This document shows positions 38,175 to 47,610 of a stretch of DNA of 64,000 nucleotides, piece by piece. Within the stretch, counting starts at the first letter, position 1. Every line of letters begins with the position of its first letter. The DNA is from Pseudomonas sp. NC02 (lineage in GTDB: Bacteria > Pseudomonadota > Gammaproteobacteria > Pseudomonadales > Pseudomonadaceae): the NCBI RefSeq assembly GCF_002874965.1, contig NZ_CP025624.1, forward strand, positions 620,001-684,000. The letters are read 5' to 3'. The notes below the pieces were generated by a model. That model ran no database searches, had not been told where the DNA came from, and saw only the letters and a program-made list of their open reading frames with translations. A program made the position numbers and the translations under genes.

Positions 38175-39440
38175 TTAGTTGCTCTTGACGGCGTAATCCG
38201 GCTTCTTGTCGTTGCCAGGGATATACGGGCTCCACGGCTGGGCACGAATCGGCTCCTGGGTCTGCCACACCACCGAGAATTGCCCGTCAGACTGGATCTC
38301 GCCGATCATCACCGGCTTGTGCAGGTGGTGGTTGGTCTTGTCCATGGTCAGGGTGAAGCCGGACGGCGCGGCAAAGGTCTGCCCGGCCATGGCTTCACGT
38401 ACTTTGTCGACGTCGGTGGACTTGGCTTTCTCCACCGCCTGCGCCCACATGTGGATGCCCACGTAGGTGGCTTCCATCGGGTCGTTGGTCACGGCTTTGT
38501 CCGCGCCCGGCAGGTTGTGGGCCTTGGCGTAGGCTTTCCAGTCGGCGACGAATTTCTTGTTCACCGGGTTCTCCACCGACTGGAAGTAGTTCCAGGCGGC
38601 GAGGTTGCCCACCAGCGGCTTGGTGTCGATGCCGCGCAGTTCTTCTTCACCCACGGAGAAGGCGACGACCGGTACGTCGGTAGCCTTCAGGCCCTGGTTG
38701 GCCAGCTCTTTGTAGAACGGCACGTTGGAGTCGCCGTTCACGGTGGAGATCACTGCGGTCTTGCCACCGGCCGAGAATTTTTTGATGTTGGCCACGATGG
38801 TCTGGTAATCGCTGTGGCCGAACGGGGTGTAGACCTCTTCGATGTCTTTATCCGCTACGCCTTTGGAGTGCAGGAACGAACGCAGGATCTTGTTGGTGGT
38901 GCGCGGGTACACGTAGTCGGTGCCCAGCAGGAAGAAGCGCTTGGCGCCGCCGCCTTCTTCGCTCATCAGGTATTCCACCGCCGGGATCGCCTGCTGGTTC
39001 GGCGCCGCACCGGTATAGAACACGTTCGGCGACATCTCTTCGCCTTCGTATTGCACCGGGTAGAACAGCAGGCCGTTGAGTTCTTCGAACACCGGCAAGA
39101 CCGATTTGCGCGACACCGAGGTCCAGCAACCGAACACCACGGCGACCTTGTCCTGGGTCAGCAACTGGCGGCCCTTTTCAGCGAACAGCGGCCAGTTGGA
39201 GGCCGGGTCCACCACTACCGGTTCGAGCATCTTGCCGTTCACGCCGCCCTTGGCGTTGATCTCGTCGATGGTCATCAGCGCCATGTCTTTGAGCGAGGTC
39301 TCGGAGATCGCCATGGTCCCGGACAGCGAGTGCAGGATGCCGACCTTGATGGTCTCGGCGGCCTGTACCGTCCAGGTCATGCCCATCGCGGCGATGGATG
39401 CCGACAGTGTGAAAGCCTTGATCAAGCTGCGACGCTTCAT
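38175..39440 (-). CDS. urtA: Urea ABC transporter substrate-binding protein UrtA
   Basis: This 421-residue periplasmic binding protein of the amide/urea class has N-terminal MKRRSLIKAFTLS with twin arginines, giving a Tat-like signal that ends near residue 27. Conserved segments include GILHSLSGTMAISETSLKDM, WTSVSRKSVLPVFEELNGLLFYPVQYEG and FLLGTDYVYPRTTNKI. The start at 39440 has GGAG eight bases upstream. It is first in the urt-ure operon, directly behind a sigma-54 type promoter and NtrC-like sites. Confidence 0.97.
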   Translation of the reverse strand: MKRRSLIKAFTLSASIAAMGMTWTVQAAETIKVGILHSLSGTMAISETSLKDMALMTIDEINAKGGVNGKMLEPVVVDPASNWPLFAEKGRQLLTQDKVAVVFGCWTSVSRKSVLPVFEELNGLLFYPVQYEGEEMSPNVFYTGAAPNQQAIPAVEYLMSEEGGGAKRFFLLGTDYVYPRTTNKILRSFLHSKGVADKDIEEVYTPFGHSDYQTIVANIKKFSAGGKTAVISTVNGDSNVPFYKELANQGLKATDVPVVAFSVGEEELRGIDTKPLVGNLAAWNYFQSVENPVNKKFVADWKAYAKAHNLPGADKAVTNDPMEATYVGIHMWAQAVEKAKSTDVDKVREAMAGQTFAAPSGFTLTMDKTNHHLHKPVMIGEIQSDGQFSVVWQTQEPIRAQPWSPYIPGNDKKPDYAVKSN

Positions 39441-39481
39441 TGTGCAATCTCCATGACTCAATGATGTGATGAGGGAGTGAT

Positions 39482-39497
39482 TGCAAAGGCTGTGCCG
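39482..39497 (-). promoter_or_regulatory. Sigma-54 (-24/-12) promoter of urtA
   Basis: Read on the minus strand, GGCAC and TTGCA are spaced so that the invariant GG and GC are exactly 10 bases apart (CGGCACAGCCTTTGCA). The predicted transcript would start near 39471, about 30 bases upstream of the urtA ATG. Confidence 0.72.
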
Positions 39498-39551
39498 GGG
39501 CGCGCAATCGTGGTGCGCGCGAGCCGTGACCGGGCTGTGGGGGTGGGCGAT

Positions 39552-39566
39552 GCACCAATGCGGCGC
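39552..39566. promoter_or_regulatory. Weaker NtrC-like site upstream of urtA
   Basis: GCACC-AATGC-GGCGC is one mismatch from GCACC-N5-GGTGC and centres about 88 bases before the predicted start. Confidence 0.45.
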
Positions 39567-39593
39567 CAATCAACGCAGGCTGTGCGTGCAGGC

Positions 39594-39608
39594 GCACCCG
39601 GATGGTGC
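39594..39608. promoter_or_regulatory. NtrC-like enhancer site upstream of urtA
   Basis: The perfect dyad GCACC-CGGAT-GGTGC matches the NtrC half-sites. It centres about 130 bases before the predicted urtA transcription start, a usual enhancer distance. Confidence 0.6.
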
Positions 39609-39731
39609 CTGGCGCCCCGAGCCTTAACTATCTAATGCCTGCGTCCAGCCAAACCCTTGAAAGTGAAGCCTGCCTGGTGCCCCCGGCAACCCAGGGGCAG
39701 CGCCAGTTTTCTTAACTTCACTCAAGTGACG

Positions 39732-42700
39732 ATGAACATGGACAGTACTCACATTCAAGACGATCAAGTGGCGAGCACGCGCAGGCCGGTTCCCCATCTG
39801 GGGCCGGCGTTCGTTACCGATCACGATGCCGCCCATTGGGCGCATCAACAGATCGGCAACCGGCGCGAGACGGTATTTGGCGGGCTGGTTTTCAAGCGTG
39901 ATGACGGGATGTACCTGCCAAGCGTGCCGGTGGCCGGCACCGCCACTGCATTCGACTTCCAGAGCGACCTGCTCAAGGTCGATGCCAACAGGAATTTCCT
40001 GGCGTACGAGGGCCACAGCGTTCACGCCCTGTACAGTTCGCGCGGCGAGGATGGCACCCGACGCTCCGCGCAGATACAGCACTGGACAGGCGCGCAGCGC
40101 CGCCTGGATCGCAGCTTTTTCCCCATCAATATCCTGCGCATCATCATCCAGGTGCGCATGCTGTGCACCCGTTACTACCTGTCCGGGTTCTATGGCTCGC
40201 TCATCCAGTATGAAAGCAGCGGCTCTGCGACTGAGGCCAGCTTCTTGAACCAGTTGATGGCGGCCAAGCCTGCGGCCGATTTCGACGACTACATCGCCTT
40301 TATCAATGAGACGGCCAGGGCCGGCTACCTGCGGGTCATCGTTGCCAACGCCGAGCTGGGTGGAAAGCCTGGCCAACTGCTGGCGCCGTGGACCCTCAAT
40401 CAAACCCTGTCGCAAATCGGGCAGGACGCACTGGCGCCTCTCGCCAGCCAAGTCAGCCGCCGGTGGCAGGACGCGGTGCGATCAGTCTTGCCGCCGCTGG
40501 GGTTTGCACGGCAGGAGAGTCTCTTTGGCTACCTGTACAAAAGCGCGTCGAACCAGTACGTGGCCGAATTTCCGTCGGATGAACTCAAGGCAGCGTTTGC
40601 GCTGACCAGTGGCAAGTTGTCACTGCCAAAAGTGCACAAGGCGGACAGTGAGTTTTTGACCTTCGGTATTTACTGCTCCCTATCACCGCAAGCGAAACCG
40701 ACCGTGGCGAAAGAGTCGTGGCTGGCGGAAAACTTCTTCACGGCTTCTGCGTTGGCTGCCGTGGTGATGATGGCGGGGACCGACGACCTGGGATTGCACT
40801 TTTACTTGCGCGCCAACGACGGCGCGCTGCTGATGTACCACTGCACCGGCTCGCAGGCGCAGTCCCAGCTGTTCGCCAATCGCGGCGCGGATCTCGACGG
40901 ACGCTTGAAGGACGCTACCTTGAGCCCTTCCGAGTTTGTCCGGCAAGTGGCTGCCGTGGGCACGCTGACGGTGGTTGAGCCCGGACGGGTATGGGACAAG
41001 GCCGGGGTGGTAGGAGCGCAATGGAGGGCCTTCGCGAAAGTCCATGCGTCGCTGAGCCCTGCCTTCGTCACTGCCGATGATGTCGCACGCTACCTGCATT
41101 ACAAGGTGGGTTCACCCCACGGCTCTTTTCTCCAGGCTTACATCTTCAAGCGCAGCGATGGGCTGTTTGTGGCCTCCAGGCTGTCAGACCCTGACAGGTG
41201 GCTGTCGTTGTGGGGCGGGGCATTGCCCACCGACAACGCTCTGACGCGGGTCGAGCTTGAAGGGCACCAAATGGTTGGCGAGTTCAATCGACCTGTCTAC
41301 GACCTGGCCGAGGTGCGTGCCAACTATCCTCAAAAAACCTCGCGACAGCTGGCGTTCCTGATCAGTACACCGTCGACTCAAGCGATCGACATGACGCTGG
41401 TTTTTTCCGATCAGATCAAGGTGCTTTACACCAGCGGAACGAACGGTACGTTGATCAAATACGCTGTCAGCGGCTCTCGGGCCGAGCGTGAATTCGGCGA
41501 GTACCTGGCACAAGTTGAACGCGATGGCCAGGGTGTGGCCCGCGTACAAGGGTTTGACGGCACGCGTGAAGGGCTGATCAAAGAGCTGGTAAAACTCGGT
41601 GAGTTGACGGTGCTGCTGGCGGATGAGACCTGGTACAACGTCCAGGGCCGGGTCCCGGCCACCTGGGAACCCGAAACGCCTTTCGCCGCCGCAGCCCCCA
41701 TTGATACGCCGCTGAGCTGGGTTTTCACTGACCTGGCAACCGCCGCCCGTTATGCCCATGACCGTATGCAGACAACGGCGGATGGCCGGCGAGTCGGTTG
41801 CATCCTCAAGCACTCGAGTGCAGAGCAGTATGTGGTCAGCGAGCCTTGCGCACCGATACCCGCCGGCAAAACCCTTTTCGTGTTGGCGAATGTTTTTGGC
41901 AATGCCAGCCTGCCGCCAGGCTTCGCCCTGCGTGGCTGGTACTGCCGCAGCGCACCGGACGCCACCGGCATCGGCGCCGAACCCTGGTTGTACGAGGGCT
42001 TTATCGACACCACGGATTTTGCCCAGGGGATTGCCGCGCTGCGCATCCACCCCGAGAGCAATCTGGCCTTCTACCTCAGCACGGCGGACGGCGCTCAACT
42101 GGCCTATGACGCTTCCGGCTCGGCCGAGGAAAGCCAGCTCTACCAGGTGCTGCCCGATGGCCGGGTGACGGACAACGGGCTGGGGGATGAACTGCGGGCC
42201 GCCACCGTGACGCCCCACGAGATGATCCAAAAGGTCGCCGCCGCCGGGGCGCTGTCGGTGTTGCAACCGGGCACGTTGTGGGATGTGGCGGGGCTGGTCG
42301 CCGACACCTGGCGACCTTACGCACTGGCACCCCGCCCGCAACTGAGCCGCGGGTTTCTCCAGGTAGAAGACGCGGCACGCTATGCCCACGGGCAAATCGG
42401 CAGCTGGCGTGAGGGCGAATACTGCGGCTATATCCTGCAGCGCCCGGACGGTCTCTACGTGGCCACTGAGCCATTGCCGGCCAGCGACGCCGGGCGCTTT
42501 GCCCTGGGCGTTGTCTACCCTCAGGACGTCAAGGGCCGCTCACTGCTCCCGCCCGGTCACATGCTCAAGGCCGTGTACGGTTCCAGCCGCGGGGTTTCGT
42601 TGCTGGAACCCGAGCGCCTGCAGCGCCCGGGCTGGTCGCGGGACGATGCCTGCCTGGAGGCGCAGATGTTCAGCGCCCTGGACGTGCACACGCTGATCCG

Positions 42701-45659
42701 CAATCGCCAACAGGTGTCCGTGGCCTACCTGTCGGGCGCCGAAGATTGTTTGCTGGCGTATGACCTGATCGACTCTGCCGCCCAGGCGAACCTGTTCAAG
42801 GCGCTCGACCCCTTGCCCCATCGCAGCCCAACGGCCCTCAACCTGGCCAGCGGCACGCTGACGGCGCGGGAGTGGATCAGCCAGGTGGCGGCGGCCGGCA
42901 GCGTGCGGGTGGTGCAGGCCAACCCGTTGTGGGGCGCGCCGGGGCTGATCGCCGAACACTGGCGGCCACGCCTGCCGATACCCCGGCGCGAACGTCCGGA
43001 GCAGATTGCCTATGGCCCGGTCTGCGCCAGTGCCGCTGACGCGGCTCGGGCACTGCACACGCGCCTGGACCATGAAGCACCGACGCAAACCGGTTTCGGT
43101 TTCATGCTCAAGCATCGCGATCAGGACGCCTTTGTCTGCTCCGAGCTTGTACCCGCCTGGGATAGGGCCGGGCTGTTCGCCTTGAGCGCCGTGTTTGCCG
43201 TGGATGACGAAGGCGAGTTCATTTACCCCGCGGGTTATCAACTGCACGCCTTGGTTTACCGGCGCAACTGGATGCCACAGGGGCTGACCACCGCCGTACA
43301 CTGGCTGGCGCAGCATTTTATTTCGGCCGGGGATCTGGCCAGTGCCACCGTCGAGGCCAAGCGCCAACGGGAGACAGGCGCACTGACGGGCTTGCCGGTG
43401 TTTATCTCGACACTGGACCAGGCGCTGCTGCAGGTACAAACGCCGGTGGCATCGACGCTGTTCAACCCGGTCCGCCAGCCGTCGGGGGTCTATGAAGACG
43501 TGCAGACCTTGATGGCCAGCGGGCAGCTCTCGGCGGTCGGGTTTGTCAACGAAGTGGCGAAGTTGAGCTGGTTGAGCGTTTTGGTGCCGAGCGAATGCTG
43601 GGCGTTGGCGGGTAAACTGGATGTCAGCCAGGCCCCATGGACCGCCTTCGCCAACTTTATGCGTCGCCCATTGAGCCCGCTGTTCAGCAACCAGGCCGAT
43701 GCGGTGCGTTACGTCCACCAACAGCTGGGCACACAGCGCGACACGCTGCAAGGCGGGCTGGTGTTGCAGCGCAACGGCAAGTTTGTCGTGACCCTGGCGG
43801 TGCCGGTGTTGAGTGAAGACTTCGACCCGAACGTCATCCTGCCGGGCCTGGACGTCAGCCAGGCGCTGCTGGCCCCTGGTTGGAAAATGGTCGCGCGCTA
43901 CCGGTCACGTGTCGCCCGGGTGCTGGAGTTCTGGTTACCCTCTGAAGAAAACGCGGTGTATCAAAACCTGTTCTCGACCAAAGTACTGGAGACCGCCCTG
44001 AAGTCGGGTCACCTGTGGACCCACGAATACCTGCTGACGCCCGACGGCTCACTCATCGGTTTCAGTACCCAGGACGCCGAGCGCAGCTTGCTGGATTCGG
44101 CCCGGCGCAACGAAGCGACGCAGTTGCTCAGCCACCTGGAAACCTCCCTGGCCCCCAACAGCCTGGCGTTGCACGACCCTTACAGCAATGCCGTCGAGCA
44201 GCAGATGCGCAGTGGCCGCAAGAGCCCCACCGAGCTGGTCAATCAGCTGGCGCGGGTGGGGACTTTGCAGGTACTGGAGGGCGGCCCGTTGTGGGGCTCT
44301 GCCCAGCGTGTGCTGCCGGGCTGGATGCCCGGCCTGGCCTACGTTGCGCCGCAGGCGGCGGTCCATGCCGTGGCGGATCGGCAGCTGGGCCCGGTGTTCA
44401 AGCATGCTGACGACGCGGCACGCTATGGTCATCAATACGCCCAGGGGCGCGCCGATTTGAGCTTTGGCGTGATTCTCAAGTCCTCCGACAATGGGCATTT
44501 TGTCGCCTGTGCGCCGGTCAAGGGCGACGACCTGGGCTTTGCCCTCGACCGGGCGTTCCTGCGCGGGCAGTTGCCGAGCGGGTACAGCCTGCAAGGCCTG
44601 TATCTGAGGCTGCCGCAGCGTGCTGCGCCCGAGTTGCCCCAGGCCGAAGGCTACGCGCAACTGATGGCTCCGGCTGTGGTGCTGGCGGCGCTGAGCTTTT
44701 TGCGGGTGGCACAGAGTGAGCGGTTCCTGGCGTTGCATGTGTCATGTGCCGACGGCTCACTGTTTCGGTATCAGGCGGTGAGGATCGACCCGGACTGGGA
44801 TTCCAGCCGCCGGCAGGCGGCGTATCTGAAACACCTCAACAGTCGTGGCAGCATCGACAGCCATGTGTTGAAACTGGTGGAGTCCGGCGAGCTGCGGGTA
44901 CTCGACAGCAGCCCGTTCTGGGATGCCTTGTTGCCCCGGATAAAGCGCCTGGCCACGACACTGGCAGTGCGCGATACCCGCATGGCCCTGGGCCCGTTGT
45001 GCGCCCACCCGGACGATGCCGCGCGCCAGGTATGGCAACAGGTTGTGCCGCTGGAGCACCAGGCGCGGCTGGGAGCGGTGCTGGGCAACGGCGACAGCGA
45101 CACCTTCATCGCCGTGCAACCGGTGGCAGACCCGGGCCCCTCGGTGGCCGTGGGACTGCGGCCGGACACACCGGCCTACAAGGCATTGTTCGAAGGCATC
45201 ATGAACCTCGGCTACCCCGGCACATCGACCCGCTACCCGGCGGGCTACAAGGTGATGGGCGTCCAGCAGTTGTTCAAGCTCGACACCGAGCGCCAGCATC
45301 TGGCGGATCGCTACGAAGAAGGCCTGGCCCACAACTTCATTGCCCAGAAGGAAATCCGCGGGTTCATCGAGATGCTGCGCCAGGACAAGATCGCGGGGGC
45401 GCGGTACTACTTCACCCCGGTGCACGGCGCGTTGATTGTGTATGAGCCCAGCTATCACGCGGACGAAAGCCAGTTGCTGCGCGATGACTGGATCGACGAA
45501 GACACGGGTGTGGTGAAGGTCAAGCCCAGCGAGGTGATCCGCCGGTTGGCGACCTCGGGCAAGCTGACCATCCTGGAAACCGATCGCTTCTGGCAACCCC
45601 GCAGCCAGGTGGCGCGGCGCTTGTTGCATGCATTCAAGCAGGCCGACCAGGGGGGTTAA
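39732..45659 (+). CDS. Giant protein of nine tandem DUF4329-like units, function unknown
   Basis: This 1975-residue protein has no signal peptide or membrane helix. It is built from nine consecutive units starting near residues 23, 234, 441, 661, 871, 1094, 1314, 1552 and 1753. Each begins with a motif like LSPAF-x4-DAARYxH-x3-G, then GxILxRxDGxYV, a form I associate with DUF4329 (seen in Rhs and other polymorphic toxin proteins). Each unit continues with a GxLLxYxxSGSxxExxLF segment and closes with L-x-VL-x4-LW-x3-G-x5-W. The second unit is degenerate. No catalytic or LRR domain is visible. The ATG at 39732 is preferred over a TTG at 39657; both ribosome binding sites are weak. It is divergent from urtA and its stop overlaps the FecCD gene by four bases. 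Confidence 0.8.
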   Translation: MNMDSTHIQDDQVASTRRPVPHLGPAFVTDHDAAHWAHQQIGNRRETVFGGLVFKRDDGMYLPSVPVAGTATAFDFQSDLLKVDANRNFLAYEGHSVHALYSSRGEDGTRRSAQIQHWTGAQRRLDRSFFPINILRIIIQVRMLCTRYYLSGFYGSLIQYESSGSATEASFLNQLMAAKPAADFDDYIAFINETARAGYLRVIVANAELGGKPGQLLAPWTLNQTLSQIGQDALAPLASQVSRRWQDAVRSVLPPLGFARQESLFGYLYKSASNQYVAEFPSDELKAAFALTSGKLSLPKVHKADSEFLTFGIYCSLSPQAKPTVAKESWLAENFFTASALAAVVMMAGTDDLGLHFYLRANDGALLMYHCTGSQAQSQLFANRGADLDGRLKDATLSPSEFVRQVAAVGTLTVVEPGRVWDKAGVVGAQWRAFAKVHASLSPAFVTADDVARYLHYKVGSPHGSFLQAYIFKRSDGLFVASRLSDPDRWLSLWGGALPTDNALTRVELEGHQMVGEFNRPVYDLAEVRANYPQKTSRQLAFLISTPSTQAIDMTLVFSDQIKVLYTSGTNGTLIKYAVSGSRAEREFGEYLAQVERDGQGVARVQGFDGTREGLIKELVKLGELTVLLADETWYNVQGRVPATWEPETPFAAAAPIDTPLSWVFTDLATAARYAHDRMQTTADGRRVGCILKHSSAEQYVVSEPCAPIPAGKTLFVLANVFGNASLPPGFALRGWYCRSAPDATGIGAEPWLYEGFIDTTDFAQGIAALRIHPESNLAFYLSTADGAQLAYDASGSAEESQLYQVLPDGRVTDNGLGDELRAATVTPHEMIQKVAAAGALSVLQPGTLWDVAGLVADTWRPYALAPRPQLSRGFLQVEDAARYAHGQIGSWREGEYCGYILQRPDGLYVATEPLPASDAGRFALGVVYPQDVKGRSLLPPGHMLKAVYGSSRGVSLLEPERLQRPGWSRDDACLEAQMFSALDVHTLIRNRQQVSVAYLSGAEDCLLAYDLIDSAAQANLFKALDPLPHRSPTALNLASGTLTAREWISQVAAAGSVRVVQANPLWGAPGLIAEHWRPRLPIPRRERPEQIAYGPVCASAADAARALHTRLDHEAPTQTGFGFMLKHRDQDAFVCSELVPAWDRAGLFALSAVFAVDDEGEFIYPAGYQLHALVYRRNWMPQGLTTAVHWLAQHFISAGDLASATVEAKRQRETGALTGLPVFISTLDQALLQVQTPVASTLFNPVRQPSGVYEDVQTLMASGQLSAVGFVNEVAKLSWLSVLVPSECWALAGKLDVSQAPWTAFANFMRRPLSPLFSNQADAVRYVHQQLGTQRDTLQGGLVLQRNGKFVVTLAVPVLSEDFDPNVILPGLDVSQALLAPGWKMVARYRSRVARVLEFWLPSEENAVYQNLFSTKVLETALKSGHLWTHEYLLTPDGSLIGFSTQDAERSLLDSARRNEATQLLSHLETSLAPNSLALHDPYSNAVEQQMRSGRKSPTELVNQLARVGTLQVLEGGPLWGSAQRVLPGWMPGLAYVAPQAAVHAVADRQLGPVFKHADDAARYGHQYAQGRADLSFGVILKSSDNGHFVACAPVKGDDLGFALDRAFLRGQLPSGYSLQGLYLRLPQRAAPELPQAEGYAQLMAPAVVLAALSFLRVAQSERFLALHVSCADGSLFRYQAVRIDPDWDSSRRQAAYLKHLNSRGSIDSHVLKLVESGELRVLDSSPFWDALLPRIKRLATTLAVRDTRMALGPLCAHPDDAARQVWQQVVPLEHQARLGAVLGNGDSDTFIAVQPVADPGPSVAVGLRPDTPAYKALFEGIMNLGYPGTSTRYPAGYKVMGVQQLFKLDTERQHLADRYEEGLAHNFIAQKEIRGFIEMLRQDKIAGARYYFTPVHGALIVYEPSYHADESQLLRDDWIDEDTGVVKVKPSEVIRRLATSGKLTILETDRFWQPRSQVARRLLHAFKQADQGG

Positions 45660-46666
45660 CGCCGCCGCATCAGCCCGATAAAAAACAGCCCGCCAATGGC
45701 CGCCGTGGCCACGCCGATGGGCAGGTCTTCGGGGGCAATCATTGTGCGGGCCGCCACATCCACCCACACCAGGAACACACTGCCCAACAGCACGCACACC
45801 GGCAGCAAACGCCGGTGTTCGGCACCTACAAGGCGCCGGGCAATGTGCGGCACCATCAGCCCGACAAAGCCGATGGAGCCGCTGATGGACACCAGCACGC
45901 CGGTCATCAGCGAGGCGATCAGGAACACCTTGAGCCGCACATTGCGCGCGTTCAGGCCCAGGGTCACGGCGGTCTGTTCGCCGGCCATCAGCGCATTCAA
46001 CGGGCGAGCCATCCCCAGCAGCAAAACCAGCCCCAGCAACACCGTGGCGAAGGGAATGGCCAGTAGTTCCCAGCGCGCCAACCCGAGGCCGCCGAGCATC
46101 CAGAACATCACCGCCGAGGCCGCGCGATGGTCGCCCATGAACAGCAGCAAATTCGCCACCGCCATCATCACGAACGACACCGCCACCCCGCACAGCAGCA
46201 GGCGGTCACTCTCCAGCCGACCGTTGCGACTGGCCACCGCCAGCACCACGATCATGCTCAGCAACGCACCGATGAACGCGGCGATGGGCAGGGTCAGCAA
46301 GCCGATCACTTCACCCACATGCAGCACCACGATCACCGCGCCGAGGGTGGCACCGGAAGTCACGCCCAGCAGGTGCGGATCCGCCAGCGGGTTGCGCGTT
46401 ACCGCCTGCAACACCGCACCGATCAACGCCAGCCCGGCGCCCACCAGGGCACCGAGCAACATGCGCGGCACGCGGATCAGCCACACGATATGTTCCTGCC
46501 CCGCGCTCCAGTCCATCTCGCCAACGCCGAAGGCTTTATGCAGCAGGATCCGCCACACCACGTCCACCGGTACCCGCGCCGAGCCGAACCCCAGCGAGAC
46601 CACGCACGAGATCAGCAACAACGCGCCGAGGGCACTCAGCAGCAGGGCATAGCGACGGGTAATCAT
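45656..46666 (-). CDS. FecCD-family ABC permease (metal or metallophore uptake)
   Basis: This 336-residue BtuC/FecCD-type permease has about ten helices. Family motifs include RVPRMLLGALVGAGLALIGAVLQAVTRNPLADPHLLGVTSGATLGAV (about 67-112) and SGSIGFVGLMVPHIARRLVG-type coupling sequence near 270-290. It is the last gene of TonB receptor - ATPase - binding protein - permease, with four-base overlaps to its upstream partner. The Zur-like box before the operon and memory of PAO1 PA2911-PA2914 point to a zinc-linked substrate; iron-siderophore or corrinoid cargo cannot be excluded. Confidence 0.92.
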   Translation of the reverse strand: MITRRYALLLSALGALLLISCVVSLGFGSARVPVDVVWRILLHKAFGVGEMDWSAGQEHIVWLIRVPRMLLGALVGAGLALIGAVLQAVTRNPLADPHLLGVTSGATLGAVIVVLHVGEVIGLLTLPIAAFIGALLSMIVVLAVASRNGRLESDRLLLCGVAVSFVMMAVANLLLFMGDHRAASAVMFWMLGGLGLARWELLAIPFATVLLGLVLLLGMARPLNALMAGEQTAVTLGLNARNVRLKVFLIASLMTGVLVSISGSIGFVGLMVPHIARRLVGAEHRRLLPVCVLLGSVFLVWVDVAARTMIAPEDLPIGVATAAIGGLFFIGLMRRR

Positions 46667-47610
46667 TCGCCGTGAAACCCCTTGGCCAGGGTTTCAACCG
46701 CCAGCACGTTGTCGATGCCCGGCGTGGCTTGCACGTAGGGGATGACGATAAAGCGCTGGTTCTTGATCGCGTCCACCGATTGCAGCGCCGGGTTGTTCAG
46801 CAGGAACTGCTCTTTTTGCTCGGCGGTGATTTCGCTGTAGTCGACGATCACGATGACCTGCGGGTTGCGCTCCACCACGGTTTCCCAGTTGACCCGGGTC
46901 CAGCTGGCGTCCACGTCATCGAGAATGTTGCGCCCACCGGCGGCGTCGATCAGCGCCTGGGGCATGCCCAGGCGGCCGGAGGTCATGGCGCGGTCTTCGC
47001 CGCTGTCGTAGAGGAACACGCGAGGCTTGTCGGCCGGCAGGTTTTCCTGCACTTGGGCGACCTGTGCCTGCATCTGCGCGATCAGTGCATTGGCGCGGTC
47101 CTGCACGTCGAAGATCTTGCCCAGGTTGCGCAGGTCGTTATAGGTGTCTTCCAGGGTGGCCGCCGGGCGCTTCATCACGAAGGCACAGGACTCGGTCAGC
47201 TCGTAGACGTTGATGCCCAACGGTTGCAGGGTTTGCGGGGTGAGGTCGCCACCGACGCGCATGCCGTAGTCCCAGCCGGCGAAGAAGAAGTCGACGTTGG
47301 CGTTGAGCAGGGTTTCCACCGACGGGTATTTGCTCGCCAGTTCCGGCAGGCCGTCGAGAATCTGCGCCATTTCCGGGGTGACCGACTTCCAGCCGGTCAC
47401 GCCGCTGTAGCCGGCCATGTGCGACTTGAGGCCCAGGGCGAGCATCATCTGGGTCATGTTGATGTCGTGGCTGACCGCGTGTTTTGGTGCCTCGGCGAAG
47501 GTCACTTCGCGGTTGCAGCTCTGGATTTTCAGCGGGTAATGGGTCGCTTCGGCGAACGCTTGGGAAGTGCCGAGCAGCAACGCGAGAGACAGCAGGGAGC
47601 GCAGGATCAT
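46663..47610 (-). CDS. Periplasmic metal/metallophore-binding protein (FepB/BtuF type)
   Basis: This 315-residue protein has a signal peptide (1-20) and the two-lobed helical-backbone fold of class III binding proteins. Typical segments are VTFAEAPKHAVSHDINMTQMMLALGL, ASKYPSVETLLNANVDFFFAGW and a conserved DASWTRVNWETVVERNPQVIVIVDY. It overlaps both neighbours by four bases, so it is translated with the ATPase and permease. The ligand is unknown; zinc-related cargo is suggested only by the operator. Confidence 0.92.
   Translation of the reverse strand: MILRSLLSLALLLGTSQAFAEATHYPLKIQSCNREVTFAEAPKHAVSHDINMTQMMLALGLKSHMAGYSGVTGWKSVTPEMAQILDGLPELASKYPSVETLLNANVDFFFAGWDYGMRVGGDLTPQTLQPLGINVYELTESCAFVMKRPAATLEDTYNDLRNLGKIFDVQDRANALIAQMQAQVAQVQENLPADKPRVFLYDSGEDRAMTSGRLGMPQALIDAAGGRNILDDVDASWTRVNWETVVERNPQVIVIVDYSEITAEQKEQFLLNNPALQSVDAIKNQRFIVIPYVQATPGIDNVLAVETLAKGFHGE

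Noticed and set aside
38076..39464. A 462-codon open frame opposite urtA
   Set aside because: Shadow of urtA, starting inside the palindromic repeat; no family features.
39657..39731. Earlier TTG start for the nine-unit giant protein
   Set aside because: It would add 25 residues unlike the repeat units; ATG at 39732 is more likely, though neither has a good ribosome binding site.
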